The notes below the pieces were generated by a model, which saw only the letters and a list, made by a program, of their open reading frames with translations, had not been told where the DNA came from and made no database searches. Below, one piece after another: positions 8,431-19,170 of a stretch of 60,648 nucleotides of DNA. Each line of letters opens with the position of its first letter. The stretch's first letter is position 1. This stretch comes from a virus: IMG/VR virus record IMGVR_UViG_3300020200_000030, positions 1 to 60,648 of that record. One strand, 5' to 3'. The translations under genes were made by a program, and so were the position numbers.

Positions 8431-11400
8431 ATGTCAGGCACTCAAAACAGTATTAGTTCTCTAGTAGCTCAATTTCTAAGATTGCAAAAGAACGCATTGG
8501 AAATTATCAATGGGCTTAACGAGGTTGCGACCTCTACAAATCAGACAGTTCAAATTGAAATGTTGGACGAGGCAGGATTTCCAACTAATGTTAGCATTCC
8601 GGCCTATGGGTATTTAAGTTCACAAATTGAACGATTAGATAAAAACATTCAATCTTTATCCGGTTTAGGGGACAACTTTTCCACAATCAGGAATCCTGAT
8701 GGAACATATTCCCAAATTTATAAAGCAGAGCCTCTTCGTGATCCTAAACCCTTTGTTAATCTTCCGGTTCCCTCCACATTTTTAGCTAGAGACAATTGGT
8801 TTTTTGAAAGTTTTCTTTCCCCCCTGTTGTACATCAGCATAGATGTAACGGGACAACTTCCAGATGATGCCGACAGAATTTTAGTAAAAAGAATTATTGC
8901 CAACACAGAGACCGATGCACAAAAAGCTTATTTCGATGCCAATCTTAATGGAAGAAACAACATAGGTGAACAAGAATTTATTAACTCCTTGACTGATAAT
9001 GGAATTTTCTATTTTGTCGATGAAGAAATCATTCCATTACCTTTGAGAACAATTAGAAATAAAGGAAATTTCGGGGTTTTATCTTTCTACGATGATACGG
9101 TCAGTACCACAGACGCGAATGGACAGACTGTACAGGAAACAAGAAGAAATTACAAGCTAAGCTCTGTTCAGTACACCGACACGAGTACTGGGGTGACAAA
9201 CGGAAGAACTTTAGAGGTTGGGAATGTTCTCCTAACTCCAGATGGAACTAGATATGAAATTATTTCGATTAACATCAATGAAACTTCGGTTCAATTAAAA
9301 AGAACATCTGGTTATCAACCGGTCACAATTGGCCCTAATACATTGACACTTTTATCTACCCAATTTAATCCAAGATTCGTAGACGTCAATATTGGTTATA
9401 ACGAAAGACAAGGGGTATTTTTTAAAAAAATAGATGACAATTACAATATTGTTGCTTCTTCTTGGTCTCCTGGATTTGTTTTCTGGAGCAACCAATTGAG
9501 GATAAATACCACCGTAGGGATTCAAACCTTAGAACAATTTTATCTTGGATCAGTTGCCGATTTGGGTCAGCAACTTTTGGCGATGGCGAAAGAGAAAAAA
9601 ATAGCGGCAATTTCTGGATTGACCCCAGATACCCCGAGCATAGTCCCAACAAATTTTAGAGTTGTTCAAATCAACACCCAGCTGACACAATCAACGTCTG
9701 TCAAAACATTGAATGAAAAAGTTGCTTTGAAGTCAACTCTTCAAAGTGAAATTTCACAATTAGACAATTCAATTAACACAAATAGGGCTCAAATAAATTC
9801 TGCCAGCAATACCTCAGTTGCTGCGCAGGCAAGATTTGGTGCTTCTGATTCTATTTCTTCTACCGTAGGAAGTTTAACAAATACAACACAGAACACTCAG
9901 TCTTTACAGGCGAATTTAAATTCTTTAACCCAACAGAGAGCACAAAAACAACTGTTGCTGGCATCTGTTGTTACTGATATTTCATCTTTAAGTTTAACAG
10001 ATCCTGGATTGACGGCTCAGCCAAAATATAGAGTTAGGGGATTCTGGCCTATACCCCCACCTAAACAAAGCCCTGCTACAGGAAAACAAGAAGTAATTCA
10101 ATTTATAATCGAATATCGTTATTTAAGCGATTCTGGTATTGCCCCTGCAGTTCAACAAATTGAATTTTTAGACAATAACGGTCAACAAAAGACTGGAGCT
10201 TTTAGCAACTGGAACAAATATATAACCGATATCAGATCGAAAGTGTATGACTTAAACACAGGAACATATGTTTGGGCACCAGAAGCTACTGATGATGCCG
10301 ATGCAAATAATATAAATCAAGCAGATATCCCGATAACGGCTGGGGAACAAGTTGAAATTAGAATCAAAGCTGTTTCTGAAGCTGGATGGCCAGATAATCC
10401 AATCACTTCTGAATGGTCAGAGCCAATTACAGTTTCCTTCCCTGCCGATGCACAAACGGAAAGTGCAACGGTTAATTTATCCAGTAATCTTAAAGATCAA
10501 GCTCTCCTTGAAATACAGCAGGACTTATCTTCTAGAGGTATAGACTCATTACTAGCAAGACAGTTCACCAGCGGGAATAAAAATTTCCTGTTGGATGCTC
10601 CGGTAATTTCAACTGGATTCACAGATTCGGCGGGAAACCAATTGGACTTGTTTCAAGTCCTCACCGATATGCAAAATCAGATTGCTACTCTCAGAGCATT
10701 CGTTGAAAAATCTAATGGAGTTCTAGAAGTACAACTGGTTGATGAAGCTGGAAATACCGCTGTTATCACAAAAGGTCAAACACTTCTTGTAGATGGAGGA
10801 TATTACAATCAAATTTTTAGCAATCCTACCACCAGTGACGCAGGAAAAATTGCAGCTAAAATACTACAATTAAAACTGGTTAATACTGCTGCTGGAGCTT
10901 TAGAACTAGCATCATCCCTTCCTGGTGGATTAAATACACTTGCAGGAACTTCTGTATCTTCTTCTTTTCCTGAAAATTATTCCACAAATTTGAAATATGG
11001 AGAGATAGGAATTTCAATTACGTCATTAACTCCTGCCGATATTATACCACCTGGATCTACTGGTAACGCAAATAACGAGTCATTCCAAGAGTTGGGACAG
11101 GCTCCTCCCTACGCTTCCGGTAATTCTAATTCGCAGTTCATTTATCCGAGATGGAAGAGTGTTGGGCTGAACCAAGATTTATATCAGCAACCACAATCTT
11201 ATGCTAATAATTATGATTATCAAGGTAATTCAAATGGCCAACCACAAAATGGTTCCTCTTTAATTCCCTTTGATCCATCAGTTACCACCGTTCCTACTGC
11301 TTCCGGACTCAATGGTTCTGTTTGGAACGGTGGGTATACAGGGTCCACTGGAACATATGTTGCATTGGGAAATGGTACACTGAGTGAGTTTTGTATTCAT

Positions 11401-12042
11401 AAAAATCATCCAGCTTTGCTGACGGGTCAAGGACAATCATTCACAAATTTGGTTAAACCCGATTTTTCATCTGCTGGAACAGTGGTTTACCCTGCTTTCA
11501 GACAGTCCGATTATTTCTATTACGATGTTAAAACCCCAAATTATTGGTGGCAATTAGGTTATATCCCAGTTACTGATAATTTTGTAACCGGAGCCACTGC
11601 CCAAAGAGAGGACTCTATGTATCCATTTAAACTAGGATTCGAATCTAACGATGAATGGCTCATTGGTAAATATTCTTGCGGGGCTTATCTTTTTCTGGGG
11701 CCTGCAACCTCTTCTTTATTACAGGTACAAGGATCAACTTCTTTGGCCAGTCAATTTGTAGAACAAGGAATAAATAACGCAATTATAATTCCTGTTATTT
11801 ATCAATTTAGAGCAACTGACAAATTAGGATATATTGGGGGATATAATTCTGGGGGAAATCCAACGAATATTAGTTACACCAAAAAATTAGGAATAGACAT
11901 TCAGGTGAGAAACGAAAGCCCATATTCTTTCGATTTAGTTGTTTTTTCAAGTTACAAAAATGAAACTTTATCTTCTCCTAATTTTACAACTGGTGGATCC
12001 CCTAATTTAGGGACTGGCCCCAGAAGGAGAAGAAGACCATAA
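8431..12042 (+). CDS. Large structural protein with coiled coil and FN3-like region
   Basis: A 1203-residue virion-type protein. Residues about 420-515 are heptad-like and Gln/Ser/Asn-rich (LKSTLQSEISQLDNSIN ... LQANLNSLTQQRAQK), probably a coiled coil. The next region, about 530-680, has the feel of a fibronectin-III-like module (VIQFIIEYRYLSDSG ... VEIRIKAVSEAGWP). The C-terminus is beta-rich and ends in the basic tail GPRRRRRP. It lies in a structural operon between two other giant proteins. It may be a baseplate wedge or fibre-support protein; sequence similarity to a specific T4 gene product was not recognised by eye. Confidence 0.5.
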   Translation: MSGTQNSISSLVAQFLRLQKNALEIINGLNEVATSTNQTVQIEMLDEAGFPTNVSIPAYGYLSSQIERLDKNIQSLSGLGDNFSTIRNPDGTYSQIYKAEPLRDPKPFVNLPVPSTFLARDNWFFESFLSPLLYISIDVTGQLPDDADRILVKRIIANTETDAQKAYFDANLNGRNNIGEQEFINSLTDNGIFYFVDEEIIPLPLRTIRNKGNFGVLSFYDDTVSTTDANGQTVQETRRNYKLSSVQYTDTSTGVTNGRTLEVGNVLLTPDGTRYEIISININETSVQLKRTSGYQPVTIGPNTLTLLSTQFNPRFVDVNIGYNERQGVFFKKIDDNYNIVASSWSPGFVFWSNQLRINTTVGIQTLEQFYLGSVADLGQQLLAMAKEKKIAAISGLTPDTPSIVPTNFRVVQINTQLTQSTSVKTLNEKVALKSTLQSEISQLDNSINTNRAQINSASNTSVAAQARFGASDSISSTVGSLTNTTQNTQSLQANLNSLTQQRAQKQLLLASVVTDISSLSLTDPGLTAQPKYRVRGFWPIPPPKQSPATGKQEVIQFIIEYRYLSDSGIAPAVQQIEFLDNNGQQKTGAFSNWNKYITDIRSKVYDLNTGTYVWAPEATDDADANNINQADIPITAGEQVEIRIKAVSEAGWPDNPITSEWSEPITVSFPADAQTESATVNLSSNLKDQALLEIQQDLSSRGIDSLLARQFTSGNKNFLLDAPVISTGFTDSAGNQLDLFQVLTDMQNQIATLRAFVEKSNGVLEVQLVDEAGNTAVITKGQTLLVDGGYYNQIFSNPTTSDAGKIAAKILQLKLVNTAAGALELASSLPGGLNTLAGTSVSSSFPENYSTNLKYGEIGISITSLTPADIIPPGSTGNANNESFQELGQAPPYASGNSNSQFIYPRWKSVGLNQDLYQQPQSYANNYDYQGNSNGQPQNGSSLIPFDPSVTTVPTASGLNGSVWNGGYTGSTGTYVALGNGTLSEFCIHKNHPALLTGQGQSFTNLVKPDFSSAGTVVYPAFRQSDYFYYDVKTPNYWWQLGYIPVTDNFVTGATAQREDSMYPFKLGFESNDEWLIGKYSCGAYLFLGPATSSLLQVQGSTSLASQFVEQGINNAIIIPVIYQFRATDKLGYIGGYNSGGNPTNISYTKKLGIDIQVRNESPYSFDLVVFSSYKNETLSSPNFTTGGSPNLGTGPRRRRRP

Positions 12043-12061
12043 TTTTTGGATAAAATAAGAA

Positions 12062-15000
12062 ATGAGCACTCCATCTCCAACACCGACATATGTTCCCCTT
12101 TGCGAACCTCCACCAAAACTTTTTGATTCCAATTCTTCATTTGGTGTTCTAAGAACAAACCCTAAGATTTCAGGTAACATCAAAATTACTTTGGATTCGG
12201 AGGGAAGAGTTTGGTTGAATTCTCTTGATGCTAATCCAACTCTGAGTGACCAAAAGTACAAAAAATTTGAGATAAGTGGGGCAAACTCCTACGCCAAAGA
12301 TCTCCAAAGATTTTTTTCTGGTGGAAAATTTTCAGACACTTCCATAAATCCCGATTTAATTTTTCAGGTTGGAAATTTTACTGACGGCTCTACCAAACCT
12401 GTTGAAAAGTTTTCGAGTCAATATGATTTTTTTTATGGTGCCGGGGCTTCTACTTTAGTTGATCGAAATTATCCCGAAAATTTCAAATATTTTCAACCGC
12501 TTTGGATTAAAAGTGAATTGCCTGAATTTTTTGTCATCTTCAAGGTTCCAGAGCCTTTAAGTTATCCTTATTCTACCAACCAGACGTCAATCCAAAATGG
12601 GTCTCAATACAAAGTGGTTCAGGATGTTTCTTCCACACAAAATTTCAAAGTTTCTTATGGGAAGGACTCTTTGGGTAACGATTTGATTTATTCTGCCGGA
12701 CAATTTTTTACCGGAAATTCAGTTTATTCTACTTATACGGTTTTATCTGGGAGTGGAAAGATCGTTTTAATGGACGAACTTTTATTTCAACCAGAAGTGG
12801 ACGATGTTGAAAGTTATTTTAACACTAAAATTTTACCCTATTCAACAGTTATAGCAACTTTTGATTTGAGATCCAACACCAAAATTGGAAAATACATTCG
12901 ATCAATTGTCAATGATCCTGGATTCAGTCCATCCCCTGTAGATTTTTCTTTCCAATTGAATGCCTACAGCTATTTCAATGGAATAGATTTTCAAAAAGGA
13001 ATCATGACTAGAAAAGGAGAACTTTTGTTTGATTATCTCATCTCGAGCGACTCCACTCCACAGATAGATTTCGAAAATTATATCACCGATGGTTTTTCGA
13101 GGAATAAAATTATATCACCTAACATTTTGAATTTGGAATTCTTGTTTGACGACACGGATTCTGACCTTTATACGATTAATCGATATTTTGGGTGTTATGT
13201 TTCTAAAAATTGTTTGGGATCATTCAAGCTTAATGGAGATTTTTTCTTCAAGTACAAAGATTCCCCCGGAAACAATAATTTACCCAAACCAATTTTGAAC
13301 GACGTTGGCTATTTTAACTCTACCGCTAATAATTTTCAAAGTTCGACCACAGGGGTAAGGTTGTTTTATCAGGAAGCTGAAGGCTGGATCCCGGGATCAT
13401 ATGACGTTAACGTTTCAGACCCGCAAAAACTTTTTTACATTACTGACAAATTTGATCAATTTTATTCCTTAAAAAGATTTGAAAATTACAATTCAAATAC
13501 TTCAATTTGGGAAGATAACACACCACAAGCTGCTCAATTTGGGCCTTTCGAGAATCAAACTTTTGCCACCGGTTCGACTTTTGGAGCTTCTTCCGGAAAT
13601 TTGGTTATACCAAATCGAAGTGTGAATCTTTTGAACTTTACTGGACCAGGAGAAAAAATTGGGGGTTACAGTGGAATCATCCCATCAACAATTGGGCATG
13701 CTAATTCTTTTGTCGAATTTTTAATCCCTTATGATGGACCAACGCAGGTGACTTTTATCATCCAATGGGCAGGAGGGTCTAAAGGAAATTTGAGACAAAA
13801 ATATGATTTAATACAATCAAATAAACTAGGAGGTACTATCTTGGGATGGAAAGCGGGTTCATCTTACAACTCTGGAGATAATCATTATTTCAATTTAGCA
13901 GAAGGAACTACGCAACAAATTGCATCTTCTTTCTGTGAATGTGTTGAGAGTATTAGCTCGGTGGTTTGGGATTCTTCCCCTTCTCAGAATTTATCAATTA
14001 TCCGCGTTAGAAAAGGGGGAAGCGATGGAAACACCCAATTCAAAATAGGCGTATTTTCGAATTACAATTATTTTGAATCAAAGTACCAGGGCGTTTGGTC
14101 AAACACAGAATCATATAATATCGACGACATCGTTCTTTTCGATGATATTTTCTTTGTGGCACAATCCATCATTCCGTCATCTCCAAATGGGTCGAATCCA
14201 AATCCTTTAAATAATACAGATTGGGATTTATTTCAAACTTTCACTCCTTCTGGAATTTTAAAGATCTATGGTATAGATGCTTCTGAGTTAAATGGACTTT
14301 TGAATTTTCGCGGTGGATCAAATTATTTGAAATCTCGTGTTATTTTTTCCATACAGGAAGAAAATAAAATCGTTCCTGGGACTTGGATTGAGGTTGAAAG
14401 CGGAAGGGGTGTCACTGGGTCTGTTTCTAGAATAAAAGAAGTAACTAGATTTGTGGATGATCCTATTTTTTCTGGAAATTCTCAAATAACCCCGAAAATA
14501 ACGGGTTTCAGGGGATTCAATGAATTTCTTATTGCTAATTTAGAAGATGAAAATGCGATCATAGATTTAGGAACAGACGGGAATTTCAATCTTTTTGAAA
14601 TTGTGAGTTTGGAAACTGGGGTTTTCTCTTTCTTTGATTTGAAAGACTTTGATTTCGATTTCTTTTCTTCTAACTACGGAATAACACCTACTCCAGAATT
14701 TCATAGATATTTTCAATTGGTTCCAAATCAATCGGGTCAAATTAAGCCAAATGTTAAATATCTAGTTCGTCAAGGACAAATTTCTTATGATTCTTCTACC
14801 TATATTGAGGGACAATCTTTTATTGGATCTTCTTCTTCAGATTTATTTGCCGATTCTGGATATTCGACATTAGGAATTTACGCCGTAGTTCTACCTGCTA
14901 TTTTCAGTCAGGTTGGCTGGGTGGATCAAAATTACCCTTACACAATGTCGCAAATTGCGGCTGAACAAAATTTGAATTCTTTTATCGGATTTTACGGAAT

Positions 15001-17644
15001 TCAGTCCATAATAGATCCAAACCCTGCACCAAATTCTTTGAACAAACAGGAAGTTTTCAATTATGGAAAATTAACAACGGAGTATCAATATCTTCAGGAG
15101 AATTTTACAGTTTCTAGATCTAACGTGTCCAGAATTGTTCCTTTCATAAATAAGTGGGGATATCTCGGGGGAACGGACGTTAGAGGAAACATATATCGTT
15201 TGAATTCTTCTCCCGCGTTTTCGCCAACTAATTTTTCTCCAAGTTTCCAAAAGGATAAGCCAAATCCTTCTTATTTTACCCACGAGTGGTTTATTTTAGA
15301 AGGAGTTCCCATGGAATTTCCTTTGTATGGTATTTCCGAGCAAAAAAACTATCTACCCGGTAAAATTGATTTGGGCCAGGTCAGAAATGCCAACCCTAGT
15401 GCTTCTTTGTATACAACATCCTTTTTAACTGTTGAACCTACAGATTATCCGTCCCCATATGTAGATCCTAAAAACACAACAAAAGAATTTTTTACCCCTT
15501 TCTTTTACAACCCTGCAACTGGATTTTATGATTCAGTTTTCAGAGGAGTTAAAATTTCTTTGAAAAGAAGAAGTAGTAACCCAAACCCAGCCTCAGATTT
15601 GGACAAATACATTTTGAATTATAGGGGGTTTGAAGGATATAATTTTTCCTCAATTTTAAGGGTTATTCAGGAGGACTCTACCACAATCCAATCCCCGGTA
15701 ACATATGAAATCATAGAAAACACCCAACAAAAATTCGTTCTTTTTGTAACCACCGTGGTAATGAAAGATTATAGAGCTTTGCCCCTGGTAAATACCGGGG
15801 GAACTGGTGATCCTTATTTGGATTATCTTTTAATGTACAGTTTGGTGGATAAAAAGCAGAATTCGGGGATAGGATTGACCGGAGATCCTGGTCCTACTGG
15901 TTCCTTGCTTTACAAAATATCGGACACCAAATTGTCTTCGGCTTTAGATTTATCGATAACATCTTTATCTTCAGTAACAACTTTGAACAACAACAATAAT
16001 GTTTACATCATATCCAATCCAAACTATGATACCGATTTGAGAGAAGAAATTAATCTTTTTTATCCAATAGGATCTACTGGAAGTGTAGGAGGAACTGGAG
16101 CAGGTAGTTTTGTTGTTCCTAGCCAAAGTTATCTTTACCCTTGGCCGATTGGAAGATCACAAAATCTGGTTAATTTTCAGGCCATCGATTCTCCAGATTA
16201 TGTATTCCAAATTCCATTTTCGATTTCTAACCCAGTTACAATACCTGTTGGCCCGAGATCGGCATATGCCGGATATCCAGTTTTTCAGGTAGAGGGGGGA
16301 GGAAATTACTTCGATTTTATCATGAAGAGAATTTCCCTATCTCAAATTTTCGAAAGAGTAAACGTGGAGAGCCCTTACATCAAATACACGACTTACTCCT
16401 GGGATACTGCCACCAATTCAGAGATCGTTACTCAAAATGAGTTTCAAATTTCTTTGGTACAGCCAACAGCAATATTTAAATCTGAGGGGGTTTATCCAGA
16501 AAAAAGCTACGACGGTCCCCAAACTTTGAGTAGAAATAAACCTACCGGGTTTGAAATCGTAGAAGGAGGATCTCAATATGCATCCGATATTCTAAGATAT
16601 AATGGGCCATATGAACCTCTCTTCAAAAAGATTTTCAAATTCAAGGGGGATAAAAACGACACATTAGCCAGAAATACTTATGTTGATCTGAGTTTTAGAA
16701 ACTGTACTTTCGCTCCTGAACAATCTAATTTTGGAAAAATAATAAATTTGGGATTTTCGAAGGTTTCTTTGGGGCAAAATATTTTAGAAGCATCCCAAAA
16801 TTTACCCCAGGGACCAAGATATCCGCTGGTTGGTCAGACGCCAATTTCTTACAAAGATTTTTCTGTTTTTTTATCCTCATGGGATCCTGGTTATTATAAT
16901 GTTTTTTCTAACGCAAGAAATCAAAACCCTGTGGCTGGTACCAGATCAATGTTGGAATTAAAATCTTTTTTGGGATCAAAAATGATGCAAACCCCATATA
17001 CAATAACAATTTACACATTTATTACATTAGAAATTTCTAGAGAAACCGGAACTACAATAGTTCCTAATATCAACGAGGCTGCTAACACGGCAGTACCTTT
17101 GATCCAAAATATAAACCCCGAAACTTCTAATACGGGTATTGGACAGCTTGGAACTTATTTAAGTACAGTTGATTTACCCGTGTTAAACCAAAACATTTTT
17201 CCACAAGTTGAAGTTTTCTGGCAGAAAAATCCAGTTACTAACACAGTAAGCGGAATAATCAGATTGGATAGAATCTTGAGGAGATATCTTCTTAACTCTG
17301 GAATTTCCACCGTCTTTGTAAATAATATGGTTTCTGATTTTGGAGTCGGTAATCCTAACAACATAAATGATGACATAGACACTTACATCGAAAATAACAT
17401 TACCCCCATTTATGAGGGAATTTCTTTCAATCTTTTTGTAAAAAAAACCGGACAAAATTTGACATCTACCGAAATTCTGGTTAGAGGGGATTTAATTAAT
17501 CCAGATAGAGTAAGGTACGCTTATTATGCCCAGACAAATTTTCAACTGACTAAACAAACGGATTTGATTTACTCCTTCGAATACGATTTGTCTAACTCTC
17601 AAAATTATTCCATGACTTTTTCATTTAGGATACAAAAAATTTGA
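12062..17644 (+). CDS. Very large putative baseplate/tail protein
   Basis: At 1860 residues this is the largest protein in the window. It begins with a short Pro/Thr segment (MSTPSPTPTYVPLCEPPP) and continues as an Asn/Phe/Tyr/Ser-rich, beta-type protein with phrases such as YFQPLWIKSELPEFFVIFKVP near residue 150. Scattered GPTG, GSTG and GGTG triplets in the last third resemble those of the neighbouring fibre genes. No signal peptide or membrane helix is seen. Size and position between structural genes suggest a baseplate wedge, hub or fibre protein. The family is not recognised. The gene ends just before a TATATA element that begins the collagen-like gene pair. Confidence 0.5.
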   Translation: MSTPSPTPTYVPLCEPPPKLFDSNSSFGVLRTNPKISGNIKITLDSEGRVWLNSLDANPTLSDQKYKKFEISGANSYAKDLQRFFSGGKFSDTSINPDLIFQVGNFTDGSTKPVEKFSSQYDFFYGAGASTLVDRNYPENFKYFQPLWIKSELPEFFVIFKVPEPLSYPYSTNQTSIQNGSQYKVVQDVSSTQNFKVSYGKDSLGNDLIYSAGQFFTGNSVYSTYTVLSGSGKIVLMDELLFQPEVDDVESYFNTKILPYSTVIATFDLRSNTKIGKYIRSIVNDPGFSPSPVDFSFQLNAYSYFNGIDFQKGIMTRKGELLFDYLISSDSTPQIDFENYITDGFSRNKIISPNILNLEFLFDDTDSDLYTINRYFGCYVSKNCLGSFKLNGDFFFKYKDSPGNNNLPKPILNDVGYFNSTANNFQSSTTGVRLFYQEAEGWIPGSYDVNVSDPQKLFYITDKFDQFYSLKRFENYNSNTSIWEDNTPQAAQFGPFENQTFATGSTFGASSGNLVIPNRSVNLLNFTGPGEKIGGYSGIIPSTIGHANSFVEFLIPYDGPTQVTFIIQWAGGSKGNLRQKYDLIQSNKLGGTILGWKAGSSYNSGDNHYFNLAEGTTQQIASSFCECVESISSVVWDSSPSQNLSIIRVRKGGSDGNTQFKIGVFSNYNYFESKYQGVWSNTESYNIDDIVLFDDIFFVAQSIIPSSPNGSNPNPLNNTDWDLFQTFTPSGILKIYGIDASELNGLLNFRGGSNYLKSRVIFSIQEENKIVPGTWIEVESGRGVTGSVSRIKEVTRFVDDPIFSGNSQITPKITGFRGFNEFLIANLEDENAIIDLGTDGNFNLFEIVSLETGVFSFFDLKDFDFDFFSSNYGITPTPEFHRYFQLVPNQSGQIKPNVKYLVRQGQISYDSSTYIEGQSFIGSSSSDLFADSGYSTLGIYAVVLPAIFSQVGWVDQNYPYTMSQIAAEQNLNSFIGFYGIQSIIDPNPAPNSLNKQEVFNYGKLTTEYQYLQENFTVSRSNVSRIVPFINKWGYLGGTDVRGNIYRLNSSPAFSPTNFSPSFQKDKPNPSYFTHEWFILEGVPMEFPLYGISEQKNYLPGKIDLGQVRNANPSASLYTTSFLTVEPTDYPSPYVDPKNTTKEFFTPFFYNPATGFYDSVFRGVKISLKRRSSNPNPASDLDKYILNYRGFEGYNFSSILRVIQEDSTTIQSPVTYEIIENTQQKFVLFVTTVVMKDYRALPLVNTGGTGDPYLDYLLMYSLVDKKQNSGIGLTGDPGPTGSLLYKISDTKLSSALDLSITSLSSVTTLNNNNNVYIISNPNYDTDLREEINLFYPIGSTGSVGGTGAGSFVVPSQSYLYPWPIGRSQNLVNFQAIDSPDYVFQIPFSISNPVTIPVGPRSAYAGYPVFQVEGGGNYFDFIMKRISLSQIFERVNVESPYIKYTTYSWDTATNSEIVTQNEFQISLVQPTAIFKSEGVYPEKSYDGPQTLSRNKPTGFEIVEGGSQYASDILRYNGPYEPLFKKIFKFKGDKNDTLARNTYVDLSFRNCTFAPEQSNFGKIINLGFSKVSLGQNILEASQNLPQGPRYPLVGQTPISYKDFSVFLSSWDPGYYNVFSNARNQNPVAGTRSMLELKSFLGSKMMQTPYTITIYTFITLEISRETGTTIVPNINEAANTAVPLIQNINPETSNTGIGQLGTYLSTVDLPVLNQNIFPQVEVFWQKNPVTNTVSGIIRLDRILRRYLLNSGISTVFVNNMVSDFGVGNPNNINDDIDTYIENNITPIYEGISFNLFVKKTGQNLTSTEILVRGDLINPDRVRYAYYAQTNFQLTKQTDLIYSFEYDLSNSQNYSMTFSFRIQKI

Positions 17645-17658
17645 GATTCTGAAATTTA

Positions 17659-17668
17659 GAATATATAC
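17659..17668 (+). promoter_or_regulatory. TATATA late-promoter-like element
   Basis: GAATATATAC, with TATATA starting 24 nt before the ATG at 17686, fits the recurring element and spacing. Confidence 0.5.
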
Positions 17669-17685
17669 AAAAAGAACTCAAGAAC

Positions 17686-19149
17686 ATGCCTTCTCTAAAT
17701 ATTTTGACTTTAAATCAGGGGGATACCCAGGAAAATATAAGAAACAAAATAAATTCCAATTTTGATTCTTTAGTTGCCAATGGTGGTGGGCCTCAGGGAT
17801 TGCAGGGAGCCCAAGGTAAGCAGGGGCCAGTAGGTCCAGTCGGTCCAAAAGGAGATCCTGGTCAACAGGGGGTTAGAGGAACAAAATGGTTTGTTCAGGA
17901 AAATGCTCCAACCGGAGGAACTGGAGATCCAATTTTAGTGGGTGATTATTGGTTGGATTCAACAAGCGGAGATAATCTTATTTATGAATTTGGACCTTCT
18001 GGATGGTTTCAGGTTGGAGATACGTTGATAAATCAAGAAATTTTTTACACATTGACCGGGGTTTCTGGTCCGAATGGGTCTACTGCTCAGAATGCAATTC
18101 TCCTAAATTCCCCGATCCCGGAACTCCAAACCTTGGTAATTTCGGATGCAGTTCTTGACCCACCAACAGCAAATCCAACCTATTCCAAAGTTTTGATTGC
18201 TACTAATTCAACCACCAATGATGCTCCTCTTTTAGAATTTGCTAAAACAAACGCAAATGATATAGGTTTACCTGCAGATTATACAAGGCATCCCCAATTT
18301 AGATGGATGACTGCATTAGCGAATGATTACAATTTACTTTTTACAGTTCCGCAGGATACTCTAACTTTATCTTCCAAATTTTTGAATTTACAAAGTTCTG
18401 GAGTTGTCAGCATTAGTTCCAATGATGATTTGTTGATTTCTTCATCCGCATCTACTCAACTGATTTCTTCCAATTCTGTTTCCATAAATTCTACAAATAA
18501 CATAGATATAAATTCCCAAAATCTCAATGTGGATTCGACTGCCTCTACTATAAATTTGACAGGAAGATTTTCAATAGAATCTAACACATCTACGGATTTT
18601 GCAGCAATTATAACAAATCAAAATCCAAATGGGAATGGAATTTCTGTAACTGTTGGAAATTCAACCTCTTCACAAACTGTCGCCGAATTTGGAGCAAACA
18701 ATTTGTCTGTTTTCAAAGCAAGATCCGATGGTAAAGTGACTTTGTCTAAATTTGGAAATGCAGTTAGAGAAATAACTTACAATTCAAATAGATTTTCTTT
18801 TCCTGAAAATTATTGGGAAATATCAAGTTCGACAATTCCAACTGGAAATACAATATATTTCAATCCTTCTGGGGCTTACTCTGCTAATCTTGGATTTCAA
18901 TTTCAAGGAGGAACCGGAGACACGGGATCGTGGGTTGATTTTCTTGAAGAGAATGAATCAATAGAATTCAGATTCATTTGTGTTCCTGGGATTCAATATC
19001 TGGTTCGAATAAATGGAAGTACCCCCGGAACAAAGGTGGATTTTACATCTTCTAACACAATCAAAAATTTTCAGGTTACAATTATAAGATTATCAGCTGT
19101 GACTAAAATGTATTACACCGCAAATGGAGTCTCTGGTGAAATCACTTAA
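17686..19149 (+). CDS. Collagen-like tail fibre protein
   Basis: A 487-residue fibre. The N-terminus (residues 10-31, IRNKINSNFDSL) carries an N-x-N-F motif also seen in neighbouring fibre proteins. Residues about 36-68 are a run of Gly-X-Y triplets (GPQGLQGAQGKQGPVGPV and following), which in phages form short trimeric collagen-like stalks. The next segment has FVQENAPTGGTGDP ... GDYWLDSTSGD, followed by a long Ser/Asn-rich repetitive beta region (SSNSVSINSTNNIDINSQN) suggestive of a beta-helix, then a C-terminal globular domain. The following gene is a paralogue with the same architecture. The call of a virion fibre is well supported; its receptor is unknown. Confidence 0.7.
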   Translation: MPSLNILTLNQGDTQENIRNKINSNFDSLVANGGGPQGLQGAQGKQGPVGPVGPKGDPGQQGVRGTKWFVQENAPTGGTGDPILVGDYWLDSTSGDNLIYEFGPSGWFQVGDTLINQEIFYTLTGVSGPNGSTAQNAILLNSPIPELQTLVISDAVLDPPTANPTYSKVLIATNSTTNDAPLLEFAKTNANDIGLPADYTRHPQFRWMTALANDYNLLFTVPQDTLTLSSKFLNLQSSGVVSISSNDDLLISSSASTQLISSNSVSINSTNNIDINSQNLNVDSTASTINLTGRFSIESNTSTDFAAIITNQNPNGNGISVTVGNSTSSQTVAEFGANNLSVFKARSDGKVTLSKFGNAVREITYNSNRFSFPENYWEISSSTIPTGNTIYFNPSGAYSANLGFQFQGGTGDTGSWVDFLEENESIEFRFICVPGIQYLVRINGSTPGTKVDFTSSNTIKNFQVTIIRLSAVTKMYYTANGVSGEIT

Positions 19150-19170
19150 GGAATTTATTTTTCAATAAAC